A stretch of DNA of 21,886 nucleotides from Acidobacteriota bacterium (lineage in GTDB: Bacteria > Acidobacteriota > Blastocatellia > Pyrinomonadales > Pyrinomonadaceae): positions 1 to 21,886 of the forward strand of contig JAIVGV010000001.1 in the NCBI GenBank assembly GCA_020201365.1, in the 5' to 3' direction. Shown one piece after another: positions 7,193 through 13,965 of this stretch; positions within the stretch are counted from its first letter, which is position 1, and each line of letters begins with the position of its first letter. Position numbers and translations under genes: made by a program. The notes below the pieces were generated by a model. That model saw only the letters and a program-made list of their open reading frames with translations. It had not been told where the DNA came from and did no database searches.

Positions 7193-8845
7193 GTGAGCGA
7201 GCGCGCCGCGAAATTGTCATCAACGACTGAGCCGATGCCTCCGACGCACGAACGAACCCCGCACAAGCTGAACGTCACCTTAGCCGACGCGCCCGCGCCG
7301 CCCGACGCTGGCGCGGTCACGGCGCTCTGCGTCTTCGGCGCAAGAGCGCGCGACGCCGAGTTGTCCGGCGCGCGCGCCACGCCGCTCGAACTTCTGCGCG
7401 CCGCCCTCGACTCCGGCGAGTTCCGCGGCGACGAAGGCGAGTCGCTACTCCTCCACGCCGACACGCGGGACGGCGCGCGCCGCCTACTGCTCGTCGGCGC
7501 GGGCGAGCGCGCGGACGATCAAGACGGCGCGCGGGCGGGCGACGGGGACGCGCGCGCGATCCGCCGCGCCGCCGCGGCTGCCGTCCGCCGCGCGGCGGAA
7601 GCGAAGGCGAAAAAACTCTCCTTCATCCTGCCCGCGCTCGGCGACGCCGCGCGCCTCGCACGCGCCGCCGCCGAAGGCGCCGTCCTCGGCTCTTACGAGA
7701 ACGACTTTTATCAAACCAGAGACGAAGAAGAAGGCGACGGCTCGCTCGCAGAGTTCGCCGTCGTCACCGACGCGAACGACGAAGACGCGCGCGCACATCT
7801 CGCCGAGGAGATCGGGCGCGGGCGCGTCGTCGCCGAGTCGGTCAACTGGGCGCGCGCGCTCGCGGACGAGCCGGGCGGGAGTCTGCCGCCGCGAGAGTTC
7901 GCGCGCCGCGCCGCAGAGATGGCTGCGGAGTTCGGGCTCAGGGTCGAGTCCTTGAACGCCGACGAGATTCGCGCGCGCGGCATGGGCGGCTTGTGGGGCG
8001 TCGGTCAGGGCTCGGACGAGCCGCCCGCGCTCATCGTCGTCCGCTACGAGCCGGAAGGAGCGAGCGCGGACATGGGCGCGGGCGCGCGCGCCGCTGACGA
8101 CGGGGAGTTGTTCGCCTTCGTCGGCAAGGGCATCACGTTCGACACGGGCGGCATTTCGATCAAGCCCGCCGAGAAGATGGAGGAGATGAAGTCAGACATG
8201 GCGGGCGGAGCCGCCGCACTCGGCGCGCTGCGCGCCATCGCGCAGCTCAAGCCGCGCGCGCGCGTCGTCGCCGTCGTGCCCACAGCCGAGAACATGCCTT
8301 CGGGCAAGTCCGTCAAACCCGGCGACGTGATCAAGACCTTCGCGGGCTACACCGTCGAGGTCGTTGACACCGACGCCGAAGGTCGCCTCGTGCTCGTTGA
8401 CGGCATCGCCTACGCGCGCAGTCTGGGCGCGACGCGCATCGTCGATCTCGCCACGCTCACCGGCTCGATCATCGTCGCCTTGGGCGACCACCGCGCCGGG
8501 CTCTTCAGCAACGACGACGGCTGGGCGCGCCGCGTCGAGCGCGCCGCCGCGCGCGCGGGCGAGCCCGTTTGGCGCATGCCCGCGACCGACGACTACAAGA
8601 AGAAGATCGAGAGCGACATCGCGGATTTTAAGAACTACGGCGGCCGCCCGGACGCGACGGGCGCGGCGCTGCTCCTAAGCCGCTTCGCCGACAAGACCCC
8701 CTGGGCGCACCTCGACATCGCCGCCACCGCCTGGCTCGATGACGCGACCCCCGACGCGCCCGCCGGCGCGACCGGCGCGGGCGTGCGCACGCTCGCCGAG
8801 CTGATCTGTGACAACAACTCGACGGCGAGAGAGCCCGACGCCTAG
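7193..8845 (+). CDS. pepA: Leucyl aminopeptidase (cytosol aminopeptidase, M17)
   Basis: PepA is a hexameric, two-metal aminopeptidase of the cytoplasm that removes N-terminal residues in peptide turnover. The 550-residue product has the variable N-terminal domain (1-200) and the M17 catalytic domain. That domain shows VGKGITFDTGGISIKP (metal Lys and Asp, catalytic Lys), MKSDMAGGAA (metal Asp) and VDTDAEGRLVL (metal Asp/Glu, catalytic Arg). The PROSITE-type signature normally begins Asn-Thr-Asp; here it begins Asp-Thr-Asp, while every metal ligand is kept. C-terminal DKTPWAHLDIAATAW is typical. GTG 7193 is the longest start; ATG 7235 (residue 15, MPPTHERTP) is equally possible. A GC-driven acidic insert sits around residues 100-120. 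The SDR gene begins 16 nt after the stop, so the two are probably cotranscribed. Confidence 0.93.
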   Translation: MSERAAKLSSTTEPMPPTHERTPHKLNVTLADAPAPPDAGAVTALCVFGARARDAELSGARATPLELLRAALDSGEFRGDEGESLLLHADTRDGARRLLLVGAGERADDQDGARAGDGDARAIRRAAAAAVRRAAEAKAKKLSFILPALGDAARLARAAAEGAVLGSYENDFYQTRDEEEGDGSLAEFAVVTDANDEDARAHLAEEIGRGRVVAESVNWARALADEPGGSLPPREFARRAAEMAAEFGLRVESLNADEIRARGMGGLWGVGQGSDEPPALIVVRYEPEGASADMGAGARAADDGELFAFVGKGITFDTGGISIKPAEKMEEMKSDMAGGAAALGALRAIAQLKPRARVVAVVPTAENMPSGKSVKPGDVIKTFAGYTVEVVDTDAEGRLVLVDGIAYARSLGATRIVDLATLTGSIIVALGDHRAGLFSNDDGWARRVERAAARAGEPVWRMPATDDYKKKIESDIADFKNYGGRPDATGAALLLSRFADKTPWAHLDIAATAWLDDATPDAPAGATGAGVRTLAELICDNNSTAREPDA

Positions 8846-8861
8846 CTATCACCAAGAGACG

Positions 8862-9932
8862 ATGGCGACTGACGAGACGATCTTCCTCACGGGCTTCCCC
8901 GGCTTCATCGCCGGGCGGCTCATCGAACGCCTCGCGCGCGACGGCGGGCGCTTCATGCTGCTCGTGCAGCCCGCGTTCGTCGCGCGCGCGCGTGCGGAGA
9001 TCGCGCGGCTCGCGGAAGGATCGGGCGCGGGCGAGGATCGTTTTCAGCTCGTCGTCGGCGACATCACGAAGGAGCGGCTCGGCATGTCGGCTGAAGACTA
9101 CGAGTCGGCGCGCGGGCGGGCGTCGAGCGTCTTTCACCTCGCGGCGATCTACGATCTCGGCGTCGAGCGCGACGTGGCGAGGCGCGTCAACGTCGGGGGG
9201 ACGAAGAACGTCAACGAGTTCGCGCGCGCGGTGAAGAACCTCAGGCGCTATCACTACGTCTCGACGTGCTACGTCGCCGGTCGGCGCGAGGGCGTGATCC
9301 GGGAGGACGAGCTGCGCCACGACGCGGGCTTTCGCAACCACTACGAGGAGACGAAGTACCTCGCCGAAGTCGAGGTTGACAACCTGAAGAACGAGCTGCC
9401 GGTGACGATCCACCGACCGGCGGTCGTCTGCGGCGACTCGAAGACGGGCGAGACGGCGAAGTACGACGGCGTCTATTACCTGATCAAGTACCTGCTGATG
9501 CAGCCGCGCCTCCTCTCGCTCGCCAACATCGGCAACCGCGACGTGCGTTTGAACGTCGTGCCGGTTGACTTCGTCGTCGAGGCGATGGCGGTGCTCGCGC
9601 GCGACGAGCGTGCCGCGGGCGCGACCGTCCAGCTCGCAGACCCCGCGCCGCTCACCACCTACGAGCTGTTCGAGGTCATCGCGCAGACGCTCGCGCGTCG
9701 CGGCTCGATCCTGACGGTGCCGCCCGCGCTCGTGCAGAAGTCGCTCGCCTTCAAAGTCTCCGAGACGCTGACGGGGCTGCCCCGCGTCGGCGCGCCCTAC
9801 TTCTTCCTCCGGCAGACCTACGACACCGCGCGCGCGCGGGCGCTGCTCGAACCTCGCGGCGTCGCCTGCCCCCCCTTCCATACTTACGTCAACGCACTCG
9901 TCGCGTTCGTCGAGAAACGCCCGACGCTCTGA
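8862..9932 (+). CDS. Extended SDR, fatty acyl-CoA/thioester reductase-like (NAD-binding 4 type)
   Basis: The 356-residue protein is an NAD(P)-dependent Rossmann oxidoreductase of the extended SDR class. Residues 6-16 (IFLTGFPGFIAGRL) form the dinucleotide loop. VVGDITKERLGM and FHLAAIYDL are typical of the Male-sterility/thioester-reductase group, STCYVAG gives the active-site Ser/Thr, and HYEETKYLAE provides the YxxxK pair. IHRPAVVCGDSKTGE resembles the RPxxVxG motif of the same group. The substrate cannot be named; a carrier- or CoA-bound acyl thioester or a sugar-like substrate are both possible. I chose ATG 8862 (purine-rich AAGAGAC upstream, next to the Rossmann motif) over a GTG at 8808 that lies inside pepA. 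It closes the pepA unit. Confidence 0.85.
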   Translation: MATDETIFLTGFPGFIAGRLIERLARDGGRFMLLVQPAFVARARAEIARLAEGSGAGEDRFQLVVGDITKERLGMSAEDYESARGRASSVFHLAAIYDLGVERDVARRVNVGGTKNVNEFARAVKNLRRYHYVSTCYVAGRREGVIREDELRHDAGFRNHYEETKYLAEVEVDNLKNELPVTIHRPAVVCGDSKTGETAKYDGVYYLIKYLLMQPRLLSLANIGNRDVRLNVVPVDFVVEAMAVLARDERAAGATVQLADPAPLTTYELFEVIAQTLARRGSILTVPPALVQKSLAFKVSETLTGLPRVGAPYFFLRQTYDTARARALLEPRGVACPPFHTYVNALVAFVEKRPTL

Positions 9933-9947
9933 CGAGGCAGAGACTTA

Positions 9948-10094
9948 GCCACAGAGATCACAGAGGGCACAGAGGACAAGTATGAAGTATGAGCGATGAA
10001 GGATGAAGTAAGAGCAAAGCCCTTCAGTTCATCGTTCATCGTTCCTCCTTCATCGTTTCTTATCAATCTCTGTGTTCTCTGTGTCCTCTGTGGC
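9948..10094. repeat. Inverted repeat of 9-nt units (CACAGAGNN), with a nested GATGAAG repeat
   Basis: The left arm 9948-9976 contains CACAGAG three times at 9-nt spacing, and the right arm 10067-10094 contains its complement three times at the same spacing. The units match and the 2-nt spacers differ. Inside lies a second layer of GATGAAG-like words (9989-10010) facing CTTCATC/TTCATCG words (10024-10057). The element fills most of the gap between the SDR gene and the perR promoter. Confidence 0.85.
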
Positions 10095-10109
10095 AAAGCC
10101 TGAGTCCGG

Positions 10110-10138
10110 TTGACAAATTCCCATTTTAGAATTATTCT
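10110..10138 (+). promoter_or_regulatory. perR promoter (TTGACA-17-TATTCT)
   Basis: TTGACA (10110-10115) is a consensus -35, followed after exactly 17 nt by TATTCT (10133-10138). The predicted transcript starts near 10145, just before ATG 10158, so the leader is very short. The -10 lies inside the PerR box. This is the best promoter in the window. Confidence 0.8.
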
Positions 10139-10141
10139 AAA
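10125..10141. promoter_or_regulatory. PerR box (TTAGAATTATTCTAA), operator of perR
   Basis: Positions 10126-10140 form a perfect 7-1-7 inverted repeat, extended to 8-1-8 at 10125-10141. The B. subtilis PerR consensus is TTATAATNATTATAA; this site differs at one position in each half. It covers the -10 of the perR promoter, so bound repressor would block RNA polymerase. Autoregulation is the natural reading. Confidence 0.85.
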
Positions 10142-10157
10142 TCCAGATTCAGACACC

Positions 10158-10568
10158 ATGAGTTCAGGCACGGAGAAGCGGGGCGGCGGCCGGGGCGCGC
10201 TGACGCGGCAGCGGCGGGTCGTCCTCGATGTCGTCCGCGGGAGCGAGGAGCACCTGACGGCGGCGGAGATTTTCGCGGCGGCGCGCGGGCGCCTGTCGTC
10301 GATCAGCTTCGCCACGGTCTATAACTCGCTGCGGTATCTCAAGGAGGCGGGTCTCATCCGCGAGATCACCTTCGGCAACGCCGCGAGCCGCTACGACCGA
10401 GAGACCGCGCGCCACGACCACGCCGTCTGCACCGCGTGCGGCAAGCTCTTGGACTTCGACCTCGCGGAGACCGCCGCGCTGATGCGCCTCGCCGCGCGCC
10501 GCTCGCGCTTCCGCCCACAGTCCGTCCACCTGACGCTCTACGGTCTGTGCCCCGACTGCAAGACGTGA
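10158..10568 (+). CDS. perR: Peroxide-responsive Fur-family repressor PerR
   Basis: The 136-residue protein has the Fur family's winged-helix DNA-binding domain (15-75, with FATVYNSLRYLKEAGLI) and a C-terminal dimerisation domain. All five regulatory metal ligands of B. subtilis PerR can be matched: His32, Asp80, His86, His88 and Asp99. Asp at the last site, rather than Glu as in Fur, is the mark of peroxide sensors. Two CxxC pairs (C91/C94, C131/C134) give the structural zinc site. PerR represses peroxide-defence genes until iron-catalysed oxidation of its His ligands releases DNA. The box overlapping its own promoter and the peroxiredoxin downstream support this role. ATG 10158 is preferred, since a TTG start at 10110 would overlap the -35. 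Confidence 0.93.
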   Translation: MSSGTEKRGGGRGALTRQRRVVLDVVRGSEEHLTAAEIFAAARGRLSSISFATVYNSLRYLKEAGLIREITFGNAASRYDRETARHDHAVCTACGKLLDFDLAETAALMRLAARRSRFRPQSVHLTLYGLCPDCKT

Positions 10569-10720
10569 CGCGCGTCGGCGAAGCCGCGACGATTGATAGT
10601 TCGTCCGGCGCGCGAAAGTTCGACCCGGAGTTTTTTGATCACAGCACGGCGCGCGGACGCCAAGCTCTAACGAGCCGCGCAGCCGTCCGAGAGAAATCAT
10701 AGAGAGGACAACAAGCAACG

Positions 10721-11284
10721 ATGGCGATAGAGACGATTCACGAAGCGGCGCAGGTCGGACGTCCCGCGCCCGATTTCGACATGGCTTCGACGAAGAACCT
10801 GGAGAAGCTCGACGAGAACGTCAGACTCTCCGACTACAAAGGCAAGTGGCTCGTGCTGCTCTTCTACCCGCTCGACTTCACCTTCGTCTGCCCGACCGAG
10901 TTGACGACCTTCAGCGACCGCTACGAAGACTTCGCCGGCGTCGGCGCGGACGTCGTCGGCGTCTCGACCGACTCGGCGCACTCGCACCGCGCGTGGCTCA
11001 AGACCCCGAAGGAGAAGGGCGGCGTCGAGGGCTTGCGCTACCCGCTCGCGGCGGACATCACGAAAGAGGTCTCGCGCAACTACGGCGTTTTGATCGAGGA
11101 CAAGGGCATCGCGCTGCGCGGTCTCTTCGTCATCGACCCGGAAGGCGTCCTGCGCTACAAGGTCGTCCACGATCTCAACGTCGGTCGCTCGGCGGAAGAA
11201 ACGCTCCGGGTCATTCAGGCGCTCCAGACCGGCGGCTTGTGCGCCGCCGAGTGGAAGCCGGGGCAGGAGACGATCAAGGCGTAA
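10721..11284 (+). CDS. Typical 2-Cys peroxiredoxin (AhpC/Prx1-like)
   Basis: The 187-residue protein is a thioredoxin-fold peroxidase reducing H2O2 and organic peroxides in the cytoplasm. It shows the peroxidatic motif LDFTFVCPTEL (Cys57), the conserved VSTDSAHSHRAWLK segment, and the resolving Cys174 in GGLCAAEWKPG. The last motif makes it a typical 2-Cys enzyme rather than 1-Cys Prx6. GAGAGGA upstream of ATG 10721 could act as the ribosome binding site, about 12 nt away. It lies 152 nt after perR with no second PerR box in the gap, so it either is read from the perR promoter or uses a promoter I cannot see. The electron donor is unknown; no ahpF is present. Confidence 0.95.
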   Translation: MAIETIHEAAQVGRPAPDFDMASTKNLEKLDENVRLSDYKGKWLVLLFYPLDFTFVCPTELTTFSDRYEDFAGVGADVVGVSTDSAHSHRAWLKTPKEKGGVEGLRYPLAADITKEVSRNYGVLIEDKGIALRGLFVIDPEGVLRYKVVHDLNVGRSAEETLRVIQALQTGGLCAAEWKPGQETIKA

Positions 11285-11288
11285 AAGC

Positions 11289-11404
11289 CGTGAATCGTGA
11301 AACGTAAATCGTGAATAGTCTGTCGCCCCCGCGGCTTGAAAGATGAACATCCGGGGCGGGCGGTAACCCGACCACAATTTACGATTCACGATCTACGATT
11401 CACG
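11289..11404. repeat. Inverted repeat of four CGTRAAT heptads in each arm
   Basis: The left arm 11289-11316 reads as four heptads (CGTGAAT, CGTGAAA, CGTAAAT, CGTGAAT). The right arm 11377-11404, read on the minus strand, gives CGTGAAT, CGTAGAT, CGTGAAT and CGTAAAT. The unit length is exactly 7 nt throughout. The right arm ends beside ACGAGG, the likely ribosome binding site of the next gene. Confidence 0.9.
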
Positions 11405-11413
11405 AGGTTTGCC

Positions 11414-11911
11414 ATGCCGATGAGGATCGGGACACAGATGCCGTCGCTCGAAGGGGCGACCGAGTGGCTGAACGCGACGGGCGCGCACGCCGCCGCCGAG
11501 GCGGAGGGTCACCCGACGCTCGTGCACTTCTGGTCTGGGAGCTGCGGCGTCTGCAAGGAGAACCTGCCGCGCGTCGCCGAGTGGCGCGACACGCGCGCCG
11601 CCGAAGGCTTGCGCGTCGTCGCCGTCCACATGCCGCGCTACGAGGCGGACACGGACACCGAAGCAGTGCGCGAGGCGGTCGCCGAGTACAACATCACGGA
11701 GCCGTGCGCGGTGGATAACGAGCATAAACTCCGCGACGCCTTCCAGAACGAGCGGGGCTACGTGCCCGCGTATTATTTGTTCGACGCCGAGGGGAAGCTC
11801 CGCAGCTTCGCGGCGGGCGAGCGCGGCTTCGCGATGATCGCCGCCGCGTTGGAGCGTCTGCTGCCGAAGGCTGAAGGGCGGAAGGCGGGAGAGCAGGCGG
11901 CGTCGTCGTGA
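11414..11911 (+). CDS. Thioredoxin-fold (TlpA/redoxin-like) protein with CxxC
   Basis: The 165-residue protein has a TlpA/redoxin-type thioredoxin fold. WSGSCGVCKENLPRV carries the redox pair Cys44/Cys47, and the later cis-Pro-type segment YVPAYYLFDAEGK matches the fold. There is no signal peptide from ATG 11414, so it should act in the cytoplasm, unlike classic TlpA. The candidate partner is the adjacent peroxiredoxin, whose disulfide it might reduce; this rests on gene order. ATG 11414 is preceded by ACGAGG at a good distance. An earlier start (TTG 11336) would translate through the repeat and is unlikely. The tail (KAEGRKAGEQAASS) is low-complexity and comes from GAAGGC-type heptad DNA at 11866-11893. 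Confidence 0.85.
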   Translation: MPMRIGTQMPSLEGATEWLNATGAHAAAEAEGHPTLVHFWSGSCGVCKENLPRVAEWRDTRAAEGLRVVAVHMPRYEADTDTEAVREAVAEYNITEPCAVDNEHKLRDAFQNERGYVPAYYLFDAEGKLRSFAAGERGFAMIAAALERLLPKAEGRKAGEQAASS

Positions 11912-11945
11912 GCGACAACGAGTGATCTCGTCGCGCGGAAAGACG

Positions 11946-11977
11946 AAGGCGACACGCTGCGTGCGTGTCGCCTTTTT
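11946..11977 (+). terminator. Intrinsic terminator of the perR-peroxiredoxin-thioredoxin unit
   Basis: A 12-bp stem (11946-11957 with 11963-11974) with a 5-nt loop runs into TTTTT (11973-11977). It is 35 nt after the stop of the thioredoxin-fold gene and faces the converging DUF4112 gene. This is the cleanest terminator in the window. Confidence 0.85.
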
Positions 11978-12009
11978 CGTCGTCGAGTTTAGTTCCTTCT
12001 CGCCGCGGC

Positions 12010-12573
12010 TCAGAAGAGCCGCTGGATGCCGCCGAAGACGAAGCTCAGCACGTAGAACGCGATCACGAGCGAGCCGACGAGGAGTGCCGTGAGCGCGAGC
12101 ATGATGACGGCGAGGAAGAGCCAGTCGCTGAAGCGTCCGCGACGCGCCTCCTCAGCCGAGACGGTCGCGCGCCGCTTCAGCAGCTCGACGTTCATCTGGT
12201 TCGCCTTCCACGCCGCGTCGAAGAGATCGCCGACGAGTGGGACGGAGCCGACCAGATAATCAATCGCGAGGTTCGCGCCCATGCGCGCGAGCGTCACTTT
12301 GGAGACGCGGTAGCGCACGCCCGCCGCGAGGATGTAGAAGGAGACGACGGTCGTGAGCGTGTCGCCCACGCCGGGGACGAGCCCGACCAGCGCGTCCAAG
12401 CCGAAGCGCCAGCCGGTTCCGGGCACGCGGAACAGCCCGTCCATCCAGCGGCTCAACTGTTCGAGGCTCTGCTCGATCTCCACATCAGTGCGCGGGCGGG
12501 CGACGGCAGTCTTCGCGCGCGTCAAGACCGCGCGACCGCGTTCGCCCAAAGCCAGTTCTTTCGTCGAAGTCAT
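12010..12573 (-). CDS. DUF4112 family membrane protein
   Basis: The 187-residue protein matches the DUF4112 family by RWMDGLFRVPGTGWRFGLDALVGLVPGVGDT and the later ANLAIDYLVGSVPLVGDLFDAAWKANQMN (each quoted from a conserved block at about 42-72 and 99-128). The C-terminal 40 residues form a strong hydrophobic segment (LFLAVIMLALTALLVGSLV) that is at least one membrane helix. The function of the family is unknown. Minus-strand GGAGGAGGG about 12 nt before ATG 12573 is a credible ribosome binding site. It is last in the minus-strand group, 204 nt after the DUF2891 gene, and ends facing the terminator at 11946-11977. Confidence 0.85.
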   Translation of the reverse strand: MTSTKELALGERGRAVLTRAKTAVARPRTDVEIEQSLEQLSRWMDGLFRVPGTGWRFGLDALVGLVPGVGDTLTTVVSFYILAAGVRYRVSKVTLARMGANLAIDYLVGSVPLVGDLFDAAWKANQMNVELLKRRATVSAEEARRGRFSDWLFLAVIMLALTALLVGSLVIAFYVLSFVFGGIQRLF

Positions 12574-12695
12574 CGGCAGCTTGCGCCCTCCTCCGGCGTC
12601 CCTCTTTAGATGCGGCAGCCGCGCCCAGCCCGCGACTTTTTTCGCACGACAATCGGAGTTACGCCACGGGCGTGCGCCGTGTTCCGGAAGGAAGC

Positions 12696-12765
12696 CGTTA
12701 GCGATTAGCTGTTAGCTCTTAGCCGGACGGTCGAGCGAGACATCCGACTTTCGGTTTTGCTAACC
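12696..12765. repeat. NNTTAGC heptad array with a partial inverted copy
   Basis: Four consecutive heptads, CGTTAGC, GATTAGC, TGTTAGC and TCTTAGC, fill 12696-12723. An inverted part copy (GCTAACC and following) lies at 12759-12772. The array sits in the 204-nt gap between the DUF2891 and DUF4112 genes. The rest of the gap shows nothing I recognise apart from the DUF4112 ribosome binding site. Confidence 0.75.
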
Positions 12766-12777
12766 GCTCACCGCCCC

Positions 12778-13929
12778 TCATTCCGGGTTCGGCGTCGAGA
12801 GCATGAGGACGGCGAAGGAGGCGAGCCAGTGCTCGCCCTCGTAGTTTCCGCTGGCGACGTGGCTGAGCGCGTCCGCGGCGTGCAGGCGCGCCGCGTCGGC
12901 GAGCACGCGGCGCGCGGGGTCTGTGCGCGCGAGCGCGGAGGCGACGCTGCGCATGCACCACGCGCGGCTCAGGTTCAAGCCGTCGAGGTGGACGATCTTC
13001 GGATCGCTCCGGTCGGAGACTTGCGCCGGGCGCAGAAGATTGACGGGCAGACCCTGCGCGACGCCGGGCAGGAAGCCGTGGAACCAACGGCGGAACTCCG
13101 CGGGCGCGAGGACGCGGCGCATCAGATCGGCTTCGGTCAGAGACGAAGAGAGGAAGTCGTCGCCGCCGGGCTCGTAGTTCGCGGGGTAGCTCGTGTCGCG
13201 CAGGTAGCGCGCGCGGCAGAAGGTCGTGATCGCGTCTTCGAGCTTGCGATCTCCGGCGGCGCGCGCGTAGTCGAGGGCGAAGGAGAGACCGAACGCCGTG
13301 TTGAAGTGCGTGCCGACGCGGATCGGGTAGCTCAGTTTCGGGAGGAACGCGACGTAGCGCGCCGAGATCGTGTCGGCGAGCGGTTGCAGATTGCGCGACC
13401 AAGCGCGCGCGTCGGCGTCGTCCCACTCGCGCAGCTCCTGCGCCAGCTTGAGCAGCCACGCCCAGCCGTAAGTGCGCTCGAACGACTGGCGGTCGGCTTG
13501 CTCGATGTAGGCGACCTCGCCGCGGATGTTCTCCGCCGTCAGGTTCGCGCCGAGCGCCGGGCGAATCTCGGCGGCTTCGGGCAGTTGCGGGTAAGTCTTC
13601 AGCAGGTGCGCGAGCAGCCAGTGACCGTGCACGGACGAGTGCCAGTCGTAGCAGCCGTAGAACGCGGGGTGCAAAGCGCGCGGCGACTGAACCTGGCTCG
13701 CGTCGTCGAGCACGTGCTCGATCTTGTTCGGGTACTCCTTCGTCACGCAGCGCAGCGCGAGCGCCGCGAAGTGCGACGCGTTCTCGCGCGTGAGCACGAA
13801 GTCAGCGCCGCGCGAAGCGTTCCCGCGCGACGTTCTCGCGCCGCGCGGCGTCTGCGCCGACGCCCGCCAGCCGCACATGAGAACGAGCGGCGCGATCAGG
13901 CACGCCGCGAGCTTAAGATTGAAGATCAT
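12778..13929 (-). CDS. DUF2891 family secreted protein
   Basis: The 383-residue protein has a signal peptide (hydrophobic 6-22, cleavage near RASAQT). It matches DUF2891 by HPAFYGCYDWHSSVHGHW near residue 90, with several further conserved His and Trp residues (SFERTYGWAWLLKLAQEL, GTHFNTAFGLSFALDYA, EPGGDDFLSSSLTEADLM). The pattern of paired helices suggests an alpha/alpha-barrel like those of some glycoside-processing enzymes. I know of no established function and give none. It starts 36 nt after the stop of the upstream M1-like gene, so it is probably in the same transcript and in the same extracytoplasmic compartment. Confidence 0.88.
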   Translation of the reverse strand: MIFNLKLAACLIAPLVLMCGWRASAQTPRGARTSRGNASRGADFVLTRENASHFAALALRCVTKEYPNKIEHVLDDASQVQSPRALHPAFYGCYDWHSSVHGHWLLAHLLKTYPQLPEAAEIRPALGANLTAENIRGEVAYIEQADRQSFERTYGWAWLLKLAQELREWDDADARAWSRNLQPLADTISARYVAFLPKLSYPIRVGTHFNTAFGLSFALDYARAAGDRKLEDAITTFCRARYLRDTSYPANYEPGGDDFLSSSLTEADLMRRVLAPAEFRRWFHGFLPGVAQGLPVNLLRPAQVSDRSDPKIVHLDGLNLSRAWCMRSVASALARTDPARRVLADAARLHAADALSHVASGNYEGEHWLASFAVLMLSTPNPE

Positions 13930-13965
13930 CCCGGTAGTCCTCGTCGCCTCACGTCAATCTAAAAC

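Noticed and set aside
8628..9881. Long minus-strand open frame (417 codons)
   Set aside because: Antisense to the SDR gene with its Rossmann and YxxxK motifs; Arg/Ala-rich composition only.
10569..10720. A second PerR box before the peroxiredoxin gene
   Set aside because: No 7-1-7 AT-rich palindrome is present in the gap; ATTGATAG and TTTTTTGATCA do not fit the consensus.
12757..13962. Plus-strand open frame of 401 codons
   Set aside because: Antisense shadow of the DUF2891 gene.
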